5,725 nt of DNA, taken from the NCBI GenBank assembly GCA_004211235.1, contig SEEY01000286.1:1-5725 (forward strand), in the 5' to 3' direction. The position numbers and the translations under genes are program-made. This DNA comes from Rubrivivax sp. GTDB taxonomy: Bacteria; Pseudomonadota; Gammaproteobacteria; Burkholderiales; Burkholderiaceae. This document shows positions 1-5,725 of this stretch, in pieces. Every line of letters begins with the position of its first letter. Position 1 is the stretch's first letter. The notes under the pieces are model-generated. The model was not told the DNA's origin and did not search any database. It worked only from the letters and a program-made list of their open reading frames with translations.

Positions 1-223
1 GTGCGGATGCCCTGAATTCCGGCGCCAGCACAGGCGCCGGGGGCGTCGGCGGCGGGACCGGGGGCAGCTTGATCTTCAGCTCCTGCTGCCTCGCGCCCTC
101 GGCTTCCTTCTTGTCGCCGTAGTGCACCTTGCCGCTCGCGTCGGTCCACTTGTAGACCTGCGCCTCGCCCACGCCGGCCCCGGCCACGAGGCCAACCGCA
201 AGCACCCGCATCATCATCTTCAT
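1..223 (-). CDS. DUF4124 domain-containing exported protein (partial, C-terminus beyond window)
   Basis: The 74 visible codons begin MKMMMRVLAVG and show a short signal peptide: basic residues K2 and R6, a hydrophobic stretch about 7-19, and a likely signal peptidase I site after A21 (GEA/Q). The mature part opens with VYKWTDASGKVHYGD (23-37), the hallmark of the DUF4124 family, small envelope proteins of proteobacteria with no settled biochemical role. A charged segment (about 38-54) and a proline-rich stretch (about 55-66, PPVPPPTPPAP) follow before the window edge. The first of four near-adjacent ATGs is chosen because a strong GGAGG lies six bases upstream of it. The start overlaps the stop of the response regulator gene (ATGA), so it is the last visible gene of the dedA-kinase-regulator operon. 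The function is unknown; a periplasmic location is inferred from the signal peptide. Confidence 0.85.
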   Translation of the reverse strand, partial: MKMMMRVLAVGLVAGAGVGEAQVYKWTDASGKVHYGDKKEAEGARQQELKIKLPPVPPPTPPAPVLAPEFRASA

Positions 224-855
224 GTTGGCCCTCCCTGCCGGGCGTGTTCCACGGCGTAGCGGATCAGCTCCGCCTGCCCGTCGAGCTCCAGCTTGCGCTT
301 GATGCTCTGCCGATGCGCCTCGACGGTGCGCACCGACAGGTCCAGCTCCCGGGCAATCTGCTTGCTCGACGCGCCCTGCCCCAGCTTGCCCAGGATCTCG
401 CTCTCGCGCGGCGTCAGCACCGGCTTGGGCGCCTGGCCGCGGAAGAGCCGGCCCGATACGTCGGCACTGAGGTAGGTGCCGCCCGCGGCGACCGCATCGA
501 TGGCCGACACGATCTCGGTTGCCGGCGCATCCTTCAGCACATAGCCGCGCGCGCCGGCCTGCAGCGCGCGCTGCACGTACTCGGGGTTGTCGTACATGCT
601 GAACATCAGCAGCCTGACGCCCGGTTGGGCCGCCAGCATCTCGGCGGCAAGGGCGATGCCGTTGACATCCTTCAGGCCCACATCCATCAGCACGACGTCG
701 GGCACCGTGCGGGCCAGTTGCTCCAGCGCCTCGGTGCGGTGGCCCGCCTCGCCGACGACCTCGAAGCGCGCCACGGCCGCGAGGCGCGCGACGAGGCCTT
801 CCCGCACCATCGGATGGTCATCGACGAGCAGGATGCGGATAGCGGCAGCGGTCAT
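220..855 (-). CDS. NarL/FixJ (LuxR-HTH) family response regulator
   Basis: This 211-residue protein is full length for a NarL-type DNA-binding response regulator. The receiver domain (about 6-122) has the acidic pair D12/D13, phospho-acceptor D58 in VVLMDVG, switch residue S86 and conserved K108 in GYVLKDA. After a short linker the LuxR-type helix-turn-helix occupies about 145-203, starting LTPRESEIL (147-155), with the recognition helix around SVRTVEAHR (174-182). The protein is expected to bind DNA as a dimer once phosphorylated by the sensor kinase encoded just upstream. The start ATG (855-853) overlaps the kinase stop as ATGA and has no clear ribosome binding site of its own, so translation is probably coupled. 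The stop likewise overlaps the start of the DUF4124 gene. Its regulon cannot be told from sequence; autoregulation of the operon is possible but not shown. The family call is firm. Confidence 0.96.
   Translation of the reverse strand: MTAAAIRILLVDDHPMVREGLVARLAAVARFEVVGEAGHRTEALEQLARTVPDVVLMDVGLKDVNGIALAAEMLAAQPGVRLLMFSMYDNPEYVQRALQAGARGYVLKDAPATEIVSAIDAVAAGGTYLSADVSGRLFRGQAPKPVLTPRESEILGKLGQGASSKQIARELDLSVRTVEAHRQSIKRKLELDGQAELIRYAVEHARQGGPT
229..235 (-). promoter_or_regulatory. Shine-Dalgarno site for the DUF4124 gene
   Basis: On the minus strand this reads GGGAGGG, ending five bases before the ATG at 223-221 (core GGAGG with a six-base spacer). It lies inside the 3' end of the response regulator gene. 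It is the best ribosome binding site in the window and picks the first ATG over the downstream ATGs at codons 3-5. It suggests the exported protein can be translated efficiently in addition to coupling through the ATGA overlap. Confidence 0.7.
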
Positions 856-2219
856 GTGGCGGTTCGGGCCAGGTCGGCCGCCGACAGTTTGACCGCAAGC
901 CGCGCACCGATGCCGGGCGCGGTCGTCAGCGTCAGCCGCGCGCCAAGTGCATCGGCCCGCTCGCGCATGCTGCGCAGGCCCAGGCCGCGGTCTGCCACGG
1001 CCTGGGCGGCGTCGGCATCGAAGCCCTGGCCGTCGTCCGCCACCTCCAGCGCCAGGCCGCCATGGCGTTCGAAGTGCAGCGTCACCGTCACCGACGTGGC
1101 CTGCGCATACCGGGCGGCGTTGCTCAGCGCCTCCTGGGCGATGCGGAACAGCGCGGTGTTGACGCCCTCGGGCAGGCCGACCTCCTCGCCGTCGATGCGG
1201 GCCGAGAAATGCGTGCCGCCGGCGGCATCGAACTCGGCCGCCAGGTGCTGCAGCGCCGCCGGCAGGCCGAGCGTGTCCAGCAGCGCCGGCCGCAGCGCGT
1301 GGGACAGGTGGCGCACCTCGGCCAGCGTGCTGTTCAGGCGCTGCAGCGCCAGATCCTGCAGCCGCGCCGCGCCGGCCGGCTCGTGCTGGGCCGACTCGAT
1401 CAGCAGCTTGGTGGCGACGAGCGCCTGGCTGACGCCGTCGTGCAGCTCCCGGGCCAGCCGGGCGCGCTCGTCCTCCTGGCTCTGCACCACCTCGCGGGCC
1501 AGCGCGCGCAGCTTGGCCTCGGCGCTGCGGTGCTCGCTGAGGTTGAGCGCCAGCGCGCCGGCGCTGATCAGGGCGATGCCGAAGACGGCCACGGCGGCCA
1601 CCCAGAGCAGCGTCGTCGTGATGTTCTGGCGGGCGCCGCGCTCCAGTTCGGCCATGGTCGCCTCGATGCCGTCCAGGTAGAGCCCCGTGCCCAGCATCCA
1701 GTTCCACTCGGGCACGGCCACGACATAGCCGAGCTTGGGCGCCAGCAGGCTGCTGGACGGCTTGCGCCAGAGGTACTCGACATAGCCGCCGCCGGCCCTG
1801 GCCTGGGCGATGAGCTGCTGGATCGTCGGCCGGCCCTGTGGGTCGCGCAGCTCCCAGAGGTTCTGGCCGATCAACTCGGGCTGGCGCGAGTGCATCAGCA
1901 CGCGACCGTCCAGCGCGTAGACGAAGAAGTAGCCGTCGGGGCCGTAGTCCAGCGAGGACAGGATGGCCAGCGCCCGCGCCTGCCCGCCCGGCTGGCCGAG
2001 CAGCGGCTTGACCGTGCTGACGGCCAGGTCCACGTAATGCTTGAGCTCGGTGCGGCGGGCGTCCATGTAGCTGGCACGCACCAACGCGTGTTCGCGCGCG
2101 GCCAGCTCGCTCTCCTGCTGGCGCACGGCCAGCGCGATCAGCGCCAGCGAGGCCAGCAGCGGCAGCAGGGCCAGCAGCGTGAAGCGCGTCCGCAGGGACA
2201 GGGCTGCCCAGCGCTTCAT
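852..2219 (-). CDS. Cache-domain sensor histidine kinase (HisKA_3 / NarX-type)
   Basis: This 455-residue inner-membrane kinase is the partner of the adjacent response regulator. TM1 is about 11-32 and TM2 about 201-225. Between them lies a periplasmic sensor resembling the single Cache type 2 domain: YGPDGYFFVYALDGRVLMH (92-110), then GGYVEYLW (144-151), and WNWMLGTGLYLDGIEA (172-187). No HAMP domain is apparent; a helix (about 226-250) leads into the HisKA_3 dimerisation domain with phospho-acceptor H260 in ARELHDGVSQ. The HATPase_c domain has an N box FRIAQEALSNAARYA (358-372, N367), a G1 box DDGQGF (395-400) and a G2 box RGLGLRSMRERA (411-422), so it looks active. Single Cache domains usually bind small carboxylates or similar ligands; the ligand here is unknown. 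ATG at 2219 is preferred because GAGCGG, overlapping the dedA stop, lies eight bases upstream; an in-frame GTG at 2225 is a less likely alternative. It overlaps the regulator gene by four bases. Confidence 0.95.
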   Translation of the reverse strand: MKRWAALSLRTRFTLLALLPLLASLALIALAVRQQESELAAREHALVRASYMDARRTELKHYVDLAVSTVKPLLGQPGGQARALAILSSLDYGPDGYFFVYALDGRVLMHSRQPELIGQNLWELRDPQGRPTIQQLIAQARAGGGYVEYLWRKPSSSLLAPKLGYVVAVPEWNWMLGTGLYLDGIEATMAELERGARQNITTTLLWVAAVAVFGIALISAGALALNLSEHRSAEAKLRALAREVVQSQEDERARLARELHDGVSQALVATKLLIESAQHEPAGAARLQDLALQRLNSTLAEVRHLSHALRPALLDTLGLPAALQHLAAEFDAAGGTHFSARIDGEEVGLPEGVNTALFRIAQEALSNAARYAQATSVTVTLHFERHGGLALEVADDGQGFDADAAQAVADRGLGLRSMRERADALGARLTLTTAPGIGARLAVKLSAADLARTAT

Positions 2220-2231
2220 GTCCACGACCGC

Positions 2232-2879
2232 TCAGCCGGGCTGGCGCTTGAACTTGCTGCGGATACCGCCGGCAATCACCAGGACGCCGGGGATCAGGAT
2301 CATGGCCCAGATGATCTTGTCCAGATGGGTCTTGACCCAGGGCACGTTGCCGAACACATAGCCGATCAGCGTGATGCCGCATACCCACAGCGTGCCGCCG
2401 GTCACGTCGTAGAAGGTGAACTTGCGGCGGGTCATCAGCGCCACCCCGGCCACGAAGGGCGCGAAGGTGCGCAGGAAGGGCATGAAGCGCGCCGCGATCA
2501 GCGTGAAGCCGCCGTATTTCTCGTAGAAGGCATGCGCCTTGTCGAAGGCCGCCTTGTTGAAGAAGCGCGAGTCCTCCCACTTGAAGACGCGCGGCCCGAA
2601 ATGCCGGCCGATGCTGTAGTTGCACTGGTTGCCGAGGATGGCCGCGGCGGTCAGCAGGCCCATCGACAGCCACAGGTCCATCAGCCCGACGCCGCACATG
2701 GCGCCCACCACGAAGAGCAGCGAATCGCCCGGCAGAAAGGGCATGACGACGACGCCGGTCTCGACAAAGATGATCAGGAACAGCAACGCGTAGACCCAGG
2801 CGCCGTAGTTGGCGACGAAGTCGGCGAGGTGGCGGTCGACGTGCAGGATGAAGTCGATGAGGAAGGGCAGCAGATCCAT
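2232..2879 (-). CDS. DedA family integral membrane protein
   Basis: This 215-residue multi-pass protein belongs to the DedA (SNARE-associated/VTT) family, which includes E. coli YqjA and YghB and is linked to membrane homeostasis, proton-motive-force-dependent drug and alkaline tolerance, and lipid-carrier recycling. Hydrophobic segments lie at about 25-48, 52-82, 135-150, 158-178 and 188-206. Family hallmarks are FVETGVVVMPFLPGDSLLF (38-56, with E40 and D52) and the arginine motif RFMPFLRTFAPFVAG (131-145, with R131 and R137). These acidic and arginine residues match those reported as essential in YqjA, shifted by one position. The protein ends in a basic tail (KFKRQPG). It is the first gene of the minus-strand operon and starts 50 bases from the divergent mutL. 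The ATG at 2879 has no recognisable ribosome binding site, which fits a very short or absent leader. The precise substrate cannot be assigned. Confidence 0.93.
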   Translation of the reverse strand: MDLLPFLIDFILHVDRHLADFVANYGAWVYALLFLIIFVETGVVVMPFLPGDSLLFVVGAMCGVGLMDLWLSMGLLTAAAILGNQCNYSIGRHFGPRVFKWEDSRFFNKAAFDKAHAFYEKYGGFTLIAARFMPFLRTFAPFVAGVALMTRRKFTFYDVTGGTLWVCGITLIGYVFGNVPWVKTHLDKIIWAMILIPGVLVIAGGIRSKFKRQPG

Positions 2880-2929
2880 GGGGCGGCATTATCCCGGCGG
2901 CTGCGTGACACGCCGCGGATAATCCAGGG
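2880..2929. promoter_or_regulatory. Divergent dedA/mutL intergenic region with inverted repeat and candidate promoters
   Basis: This 50-base gap must hold the start signals of two divergent units unless promoters sit inside the coding regions. It contains an imperfect inverted repeat: ATTATCC-CGGCG (2888-2899) against CGCCG-C-GGATAAT (2911-2923), with one bulged C and an 11-base centre. Each outer arm reads GATAAT outward (plus strand 2918-2923, minus strand 2893-2888), five of six matches to the sigma-70 -10 box. The spacing would place starts about 2930 for mutL and about 2881 for dedA. No good -35 box is found at 16-18 bases from either arm. The repeat could alternatively be an operator for a dimeric regulator. 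The promoter reading is an inference. Confidence 0.45.
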
Positions 2930-4783
2930 ATGGATTCGCCGCTACCCGAAGTTCCCGCGCCCCGCGCCATCCGCGAGCTGCCCGACGAGCTGATCAGCCA
3001 GATCGCCGCGGGCGAGGTCGTCGAGCGCCCGGCCTCGGTGGTGCGCGAGCTGGTCGACAACGCGCTCGATGCCGGCGCCCGCAACATCCAGGTCAAGCTG
3101 ATGGCCGGCGGCGTGCGCGCCATCGTGGTGGAAGACGACGGCTGCGGCATCCCGGTCGCGCAGCTGCCGCTGGCGCTGAAGCGCCATGCCACGAGCAAGA
3201 TCGCCAGCCTGAACGACCTGGAATCCGTCGCGACCATGGGTTTTCGCGGCGAGGCGCTGGCGGCGATTTCGTCGGTGTCCGACATGGCCATCGCCAGCCG
3301 CACGGCGGGTGACGCCCACGCCCACCGGCTCGACGCCCGCAGCGGCGAGCTGCAGGCCGCCGCGCGAGCCCGCGGCACCAGCGTCGAGGTGCGAGAGCTG
3401 TTCTTCTCGACGCCCGCCCGCCGCAAGTTCCTGAAGACCGACGCCACCGAACTGGCCCACTGCGTGGAAGCCGTGCGCCGCCACGCGCTGGCGCGTCCGG
3501 ACGTCGGCTTTGCGATCTGGCACGAGGGCCGGCTCGTCGACCAGTGGCGCGCGGCCGGCAACGAGCAGCGCATCGGCGACGTGCTGGGCGAAGACTTCAT
3601 TGCCGACAGCCGCGCCTTCGAGCACAGCGCCGGCCCGCTCGCGCTGACAGGCCGAGCCGGCCTGCCGGAAGCCTCGCGCTCGCGGGCCGACCAGCAGTAT
3701 GTCTGGGTGAACGGCCGCTATGTGCGCGACAAGCTGATCAGCCACGCCATCCGATCGGCCTACGAGGACGTGCTGCACGGCCAGCGCCAACCGAGCTATG
3801 TGCTCTTCATCGAGATCGCGCCCGAGCTGGTGGACGTGAACGTGCACCCGACCAAGATCGAGGTGCGCTTCCGTGACGGCCGCGCCATCCATCAATCGGT
3901 GCGCCGGGCCTTCATCGACGCGCTGGCGCAATCGCGCAGCGCGGAGGCCGCCGGTGTGGAGTCGGCGATGGCGCCGCTGGCCTTCGAGGCGACGATGCCG
4001 GCGACGCTCTACGTCGCCGAACCGCGGCAGAGCTATCAGGCCTTCACGCCGCCGGTGCCGGCCACGGCCGAGCAGGTGCGGCTGTCCCTCGTGCAGCACG
4101 AGGCGCTGTGGGAGCCGACGCGCCCGGTCGTGCCCACGTCGCTGCCGGACACGCAACCGGCGCGGCTGATGGACCTGCCCGAACTGTCGACCCAGGACGA
4201 CTGGCCACTGGGCCGCGCCATCGCGCAGATCCAGGGCGTCTACATCCTGGCCGAGAACCGGCAGGGCCTGGTCATCGTCGACATGCACGCAGCCCATGAG
4301 CGCGTCGTCTACGAGCGGCTGAAGGCGCGTCTGGGCTCCACCCAGATCGAAAGCCAGCCGCTGCTGATCCCGGTCAGCTTCGCGGCCACGGCCGAGGAAG
4401 TGGCCGCCGCCGAGCAGCATGCCGACACGCTGGCCAGGCTGGGGCTGGACGTGTCGCCGCTGTCGACCCGCACGCTGGCCGTGCGCTCGCGCCCTGCCCT
4501 GCTGGCGGCCAGCGATCTCGTTGCCCTGACCCGCGAACTGCTCGCCGAGATGGCCCAGTTCGACGCCAGCTCCGTGCTGGAACGCGCGCAGCACGAGATC
4601 CTCGCGACGATGGCCTGCCACGGCGCCGTGCGCGCGAACCGCCAGCTCACCCTCGATGAGATGAACGCGCTGCTGCGCGACATGGAAGGCACCGAACGCG
4701 CCGACCAGTGCAACCACGGCCGCCCCACCTGGCGCCAGCTCGACATGCGCGAGCTGGATGCCCTTTTCCTACGCGGACGCTGA
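2930..4783 (+). CDS. mutL: DNA mismatch repair protein MutL (endonuclease type)
   Basis: This 617-residue protein is the ATP-driven mismatch repair mediator that acts after MutS. The N-terminal GHKL ATPase (about 13-235) shows IAAGEVVERPASVV (25-38), motif I ELVDNALDAGA with catalytic E40 and N44, motif II EDDGCGIP (68-75) and GFRGEAL (104-110); the transducer domain has HPTKIEVRF (306-314). A variable linker (about 340-425) joins the C-terminal dimerisation domain. That domain has DMHAAHERVVYE (451-462), which fits D-x-HA-x2-E-x4-E, plus ACHGAVRAN (562-570), QCNHGRP (593-599) and a terminal FLR (613-615). These are the metal-binding motifs of nicking MutL proteins, absent from E. coli MutL. 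QPLLIP (476-481) fits the beta-clamp binding motif. The ATG at 2930 is the only plausible start, since a stop in the same frame lies at 2906-2908; AGGG abuts it too closely to act as a normal ribosome binding site. One base separates its stop from the next gene. Confidence 0.98.
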   Translation: MDSPLPEVPAPRAIRELPDELISQIAAGEVVERPASVVRELVDNALDAGARNIQVKLMAGGVRAIVVEDDGCGIPVAQLPLALKRHATSKIASLNDLESVATMGFRGEALAAISSVSDMAIASRTAGDAHAHRLDARSGELQAAARARGTSVEVRELFFSTPARRKFLKTDATELAHCVEAVRRHALARPDVGFAIWHEGRLVDQWRAAGNEQRIGDVLGEDFIADSRAFEHSAGPLALTGRAGLPEASRSRADQQYVWVNGRYVRDKLISHAIRSAYEDVLHGQRQPSYVLFIEIAPELVDVNVHPTKIEVRFRDGRAIHQSVRRAFIDALAQSRSAEAAGVESAMAPLAFEATMPATLYVAEPRQSYQAFTPPVPATAEQVRLSLVQHEALWEPTRPVVPTSLPDTQPARLMDLPELSTQDDWPLGRAIAQIQGVYILAENRQGLVIVDMHAAHERVVYERLKARLGSTQIESQPLLIPVSFAATAEEVAAAEQHADTLARLGLDVSPLSTRTLAVRSRPALLAASDLVALTRELLAEMAQFDASSVLERAQHEILATMACHGAVRANRQLTLDEMNALLRDMEGTERADQCNHGRPTWRQLDMRELDALFLRGR

Positions 4784-4784
4784 T

Positions 4785-5725
4785 ATGGCCACGCTCACAC
4801 TCAAGAACAAGAAACCCGCTGCCAAGTCCCGCACCGCCGAGGGCGAAAAGCGCGCGCCGGTGCGCGGCAAGGGCGTTTCCAAACCGCGCCCGTCGCTCGC
4901 CAAGGCGCAAGCCGAGCGTGCCGAGCGGGAGGAGCGCTACCAGCAAGCCCAGCAGCAGCGCAACGAGCGGCCCGGGCCGCAGCGAGACGCGCCACGCGAC
5001 GCTCGCCGCGACGAGCGCCCGGCCCGGCCGGGTCCGAGACCCGGCGGCTTCAACCAGGAACGCCCGCCACAGCGCAGCGAACCCTTCCGTCGCGATGACC
5101 GCCCCGACCGGCCGCGCGATGAACGCCAAGGCCGCCCGGGTCCCAGACCAGGTGGCGCAGGTGGCTTCAACCCCGACGCACCGCAACAGCGTGCACAACG
5201 CGGCGAGCCGGTGCGGCGCAACGAACACCGCGACGAGCGCCCCATGGACCGCCCGCGCGACGACCGTCCGCCCCGCGTCGACCAGCGCCGCGTCGCCAAC
5301 CGCGGCCCGAATTTCGAGCCGCCTCAGCGCCCCCAGCAACGCCACAACCCGGCCCGCGAAGTGGCGCCCGAGGACGGCGAGCGCCTGTCCAAGCGCATGG
5401 GTGAGTTGAAGCTCGCGTCGCGCCGCGAGGCGGACGACTGGATCGCCGCTGGCTGGGTGCGCGTGAACGGCAAGGTGGCCGTGCTCGGCCAGCGCGTGTT
5501 GGGCGACGTCCAGATCGACATCGACCCCGCCGCCCGCCAGGCCCAGGCCCAGCTCGTCACCGTGCTGCTCCACCACGGCCTGGAACTCGACGGCGAACTG
5601 CTCAAGCCGGCCAAGGTGAGTTGGCAGAACGAACATCAGCTGCGTTTCGTGCTGCGCGAGGGCAAGAAGCGCCAGATCCGCCGCATGTGCGAGCTGGTCG
5701 GCCTGAAGGTGGTGGGCCTCAAGCG
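4785..5725 (+). CDS. RluF-like 23S rRNA pseudouridine synthase lacking its catalytic core (partial, runs off the window)
   Basis: The frame is open from ATG 4785 through the window edge (313 codons). Residues 1-195 form a disordered extension rich in R, P, D, G and Q, with a lysine-rich start and an internal duplication. An S4 RNA-binding domain follows (about 199-247), with ERLSKRMGELKLASRREADD (199-218) and GWVRVNGK (223-230). After a linker, residues 264-313 match the C-terminal part of RsuA/RluF-type synthases: HGLELDGELLKPAKVSW, then LREGKKRQIRRMCELVGLK. In this family a catalytic block of roughly 100-130 residues, with a KP.G loop and GRLDxxS/T carrying the catalytic Asp, normally lies between. 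Here VTVLLH (258-263) passes straight into HGLELDG and no GRLD motif occurs in the gene. As read, the product cannot isomerise uridine. It could be a real in-frame deletion or an assembly collapse. The RQIRRMCE form favours RluF over RluB. The start is one base after the mutL stop, with only a weak ribosome binding site. Confidence 0.85.
   Translation, partial: MATLTLKNKKPAAKSRTAEGEKRAPVRGKGVSKPRPSLAKAQAERAEREERYQQAQQQRNERPGPQRDAPRDARRDERPARPGPRPGGFNQERPPQRSEPFRRDDRPDRPRDERQGRPGPRPGGAGGFNPDAPQQRAQRGEPVRRNEHRDERPMDRPRDDRPPRVDQRRVANRGPNFEPPQRPQQRHNPAREVAPEDGERLSKRMGELKLASRREADDWIAAGWVRVNGKVAVLGQRVLGDVQIDIDPAARQAQAQLVTVLLHHGLELDGELLKPAKVSWQNEHQLRFVLREGKKRQIRRMCELVGLKVVGLK
5007..5255 (+). repeat. 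Degenerate tandem duplication inside the N-terminal extension of the RluF-like protein
   Basis: Two protein-level units follow each other: residues 75-110 (5007-5114) begin RDERPARPGPRPGG and continue FN...EPFRRDDRPDRP; residues 111-157 (5115-5255) begin RDERQGRPGPRPGG and continue GGFN...EPVRRNEHRDERPMDRP. The order of the sub-motifs is the same in both, with the second longer by small insertions. Synonymous and replacement differences show that the duplication is old or has been eroded by drift. Such RG/RP/RD-rich tracts often bind RNA non-specifically; that role is an inference here. Confidence 0.7.

Noticed and set aside
244..1680. Plus-strand open frame of 478 codons antisense to the regulator and kinase
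   Set aside because: No family motifs and biased composition; fully opposite two firmly assigned genes.
2905..2910. GTGACA as a -35 box for mutL
   Set aside because: It matches TTGACA at five of six positions but lies only seven bases before the GATAAT box, too close for sigma-70 use.
1062..2993. Plus-strand open frame of 643 codons antisense to the kinase and dedA
   Set aside because: The translation is rich in Q, A, G and R with no domain. It overlaps the confident minus-strand genes throughout and extends into the mutL start, so it is a GC-bias shadow.
220..3600. Minus-strand open frame of 1126 codons running through kinase, dedA and part of mutL
   Set aside because: Only its last 211 codons (the response regulator) are real. 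The rest is a stop-free shadow typical of very GC-rich DNA, with alanine/arginine-rich low-complexity translation and no recognisable domain, and it contradicts three well-supported genes.
2942..4717. Minus-strand open frame of 591 codons antisense to mutL
   Set aside because: H/R/G/A/V-rich shadow with no domains; mutL on the other strand is certain.
4708..5409. Plus-strand open frame of 233 codons in another frame over the RluF-like extension
   Set aside because: It is serine/arginine/alanine-rich with no motifs and ends just as the real S4 domain begins in the frame starting at 4785.
4784..5560. Frameshift as the explanation for the abnormal pseudouridine synthase
   Set aside because: The frame stays open and both flanks of the gap match the family in the same frame, so loss of a multiple-of-three segment fits better than a frameshift.
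4647..5636. Minus-strand open frame of 329 codons opposite the 3' end of mutL and the RluF-like gene
   Set aside because: The apparent hydrophobic alanine/leucine runs are the complement of the arginine/proline-rich coding repeats. The plus-strand frame has clear S4 and synthase-tail motifs.

Overview
The window is GC-rich, almost wholly coding DNA from what looks like a betaproteobacterium of the order Burkholderiales (Rubrivivax/Leptothrix/Roseateles-like). That guess rests on strong G/C bias at third codon positions, the style of the MutL and RluF-like proteins, and a DUF4124 lipoprotein-like or periplasmic gene of the kind common in this group. The taxonomic call is an inference from remembered family sequences, not from a search.

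Layout: two divergent transcription units are separated by only 50 bases (2880-2929). The left unit reads on the minus strand: a DedA-family membrane protein (2232-2879), a Cache-domain sensor histidine kinase (852-2219), a NarL/LuxR-type response regulator (220-855), and the 5' part of an exported DUF4124 protein (1-223, cut by the window edge). Kinase/regulator and regulator/DUF4124 each overlap by an ATGA, and the dedA-kinase gap is 12 bases, so this is very probably one operon. The right unit reads on the plus strand: mutL (2930-4783), then after one base an RluF-like 23S rRNA pseudouridine synthase gene (4785 to beyond 5725).

The most notable point is in the last gene. Its N-terminal disordered arginine/proline-rich extension, S4 RNA-binding domain and C-terminal RQIRRMCE region are all present and in one frame. 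The whole catalytic centre of the family (the lysine-proline loop and the GRLD motif with the catalytic aspartate) is absent. The S4 domain runs directly into the segment that normally lies after the catalytic core, at an LLHHG junction near 5562-5579. This is either a real in-frame deletion giving a catalytically dead RNA-binding protein, or an assembly collapse.

The 50-base divergent intergenic region carries an imperfect inverted repeat whose two arms each read as a GATAAT -10-like box placed so that transcripts of mutL and dedA would have almost no leader. MutL keeps all metal-site motifs of the endonuclease-type MutL, implying MutH-independent mismatch repair. I found no RNA genes, mobile elements, CRISPR arrays or convincing terminators, and no gene-free stretch longer than 50 bases.
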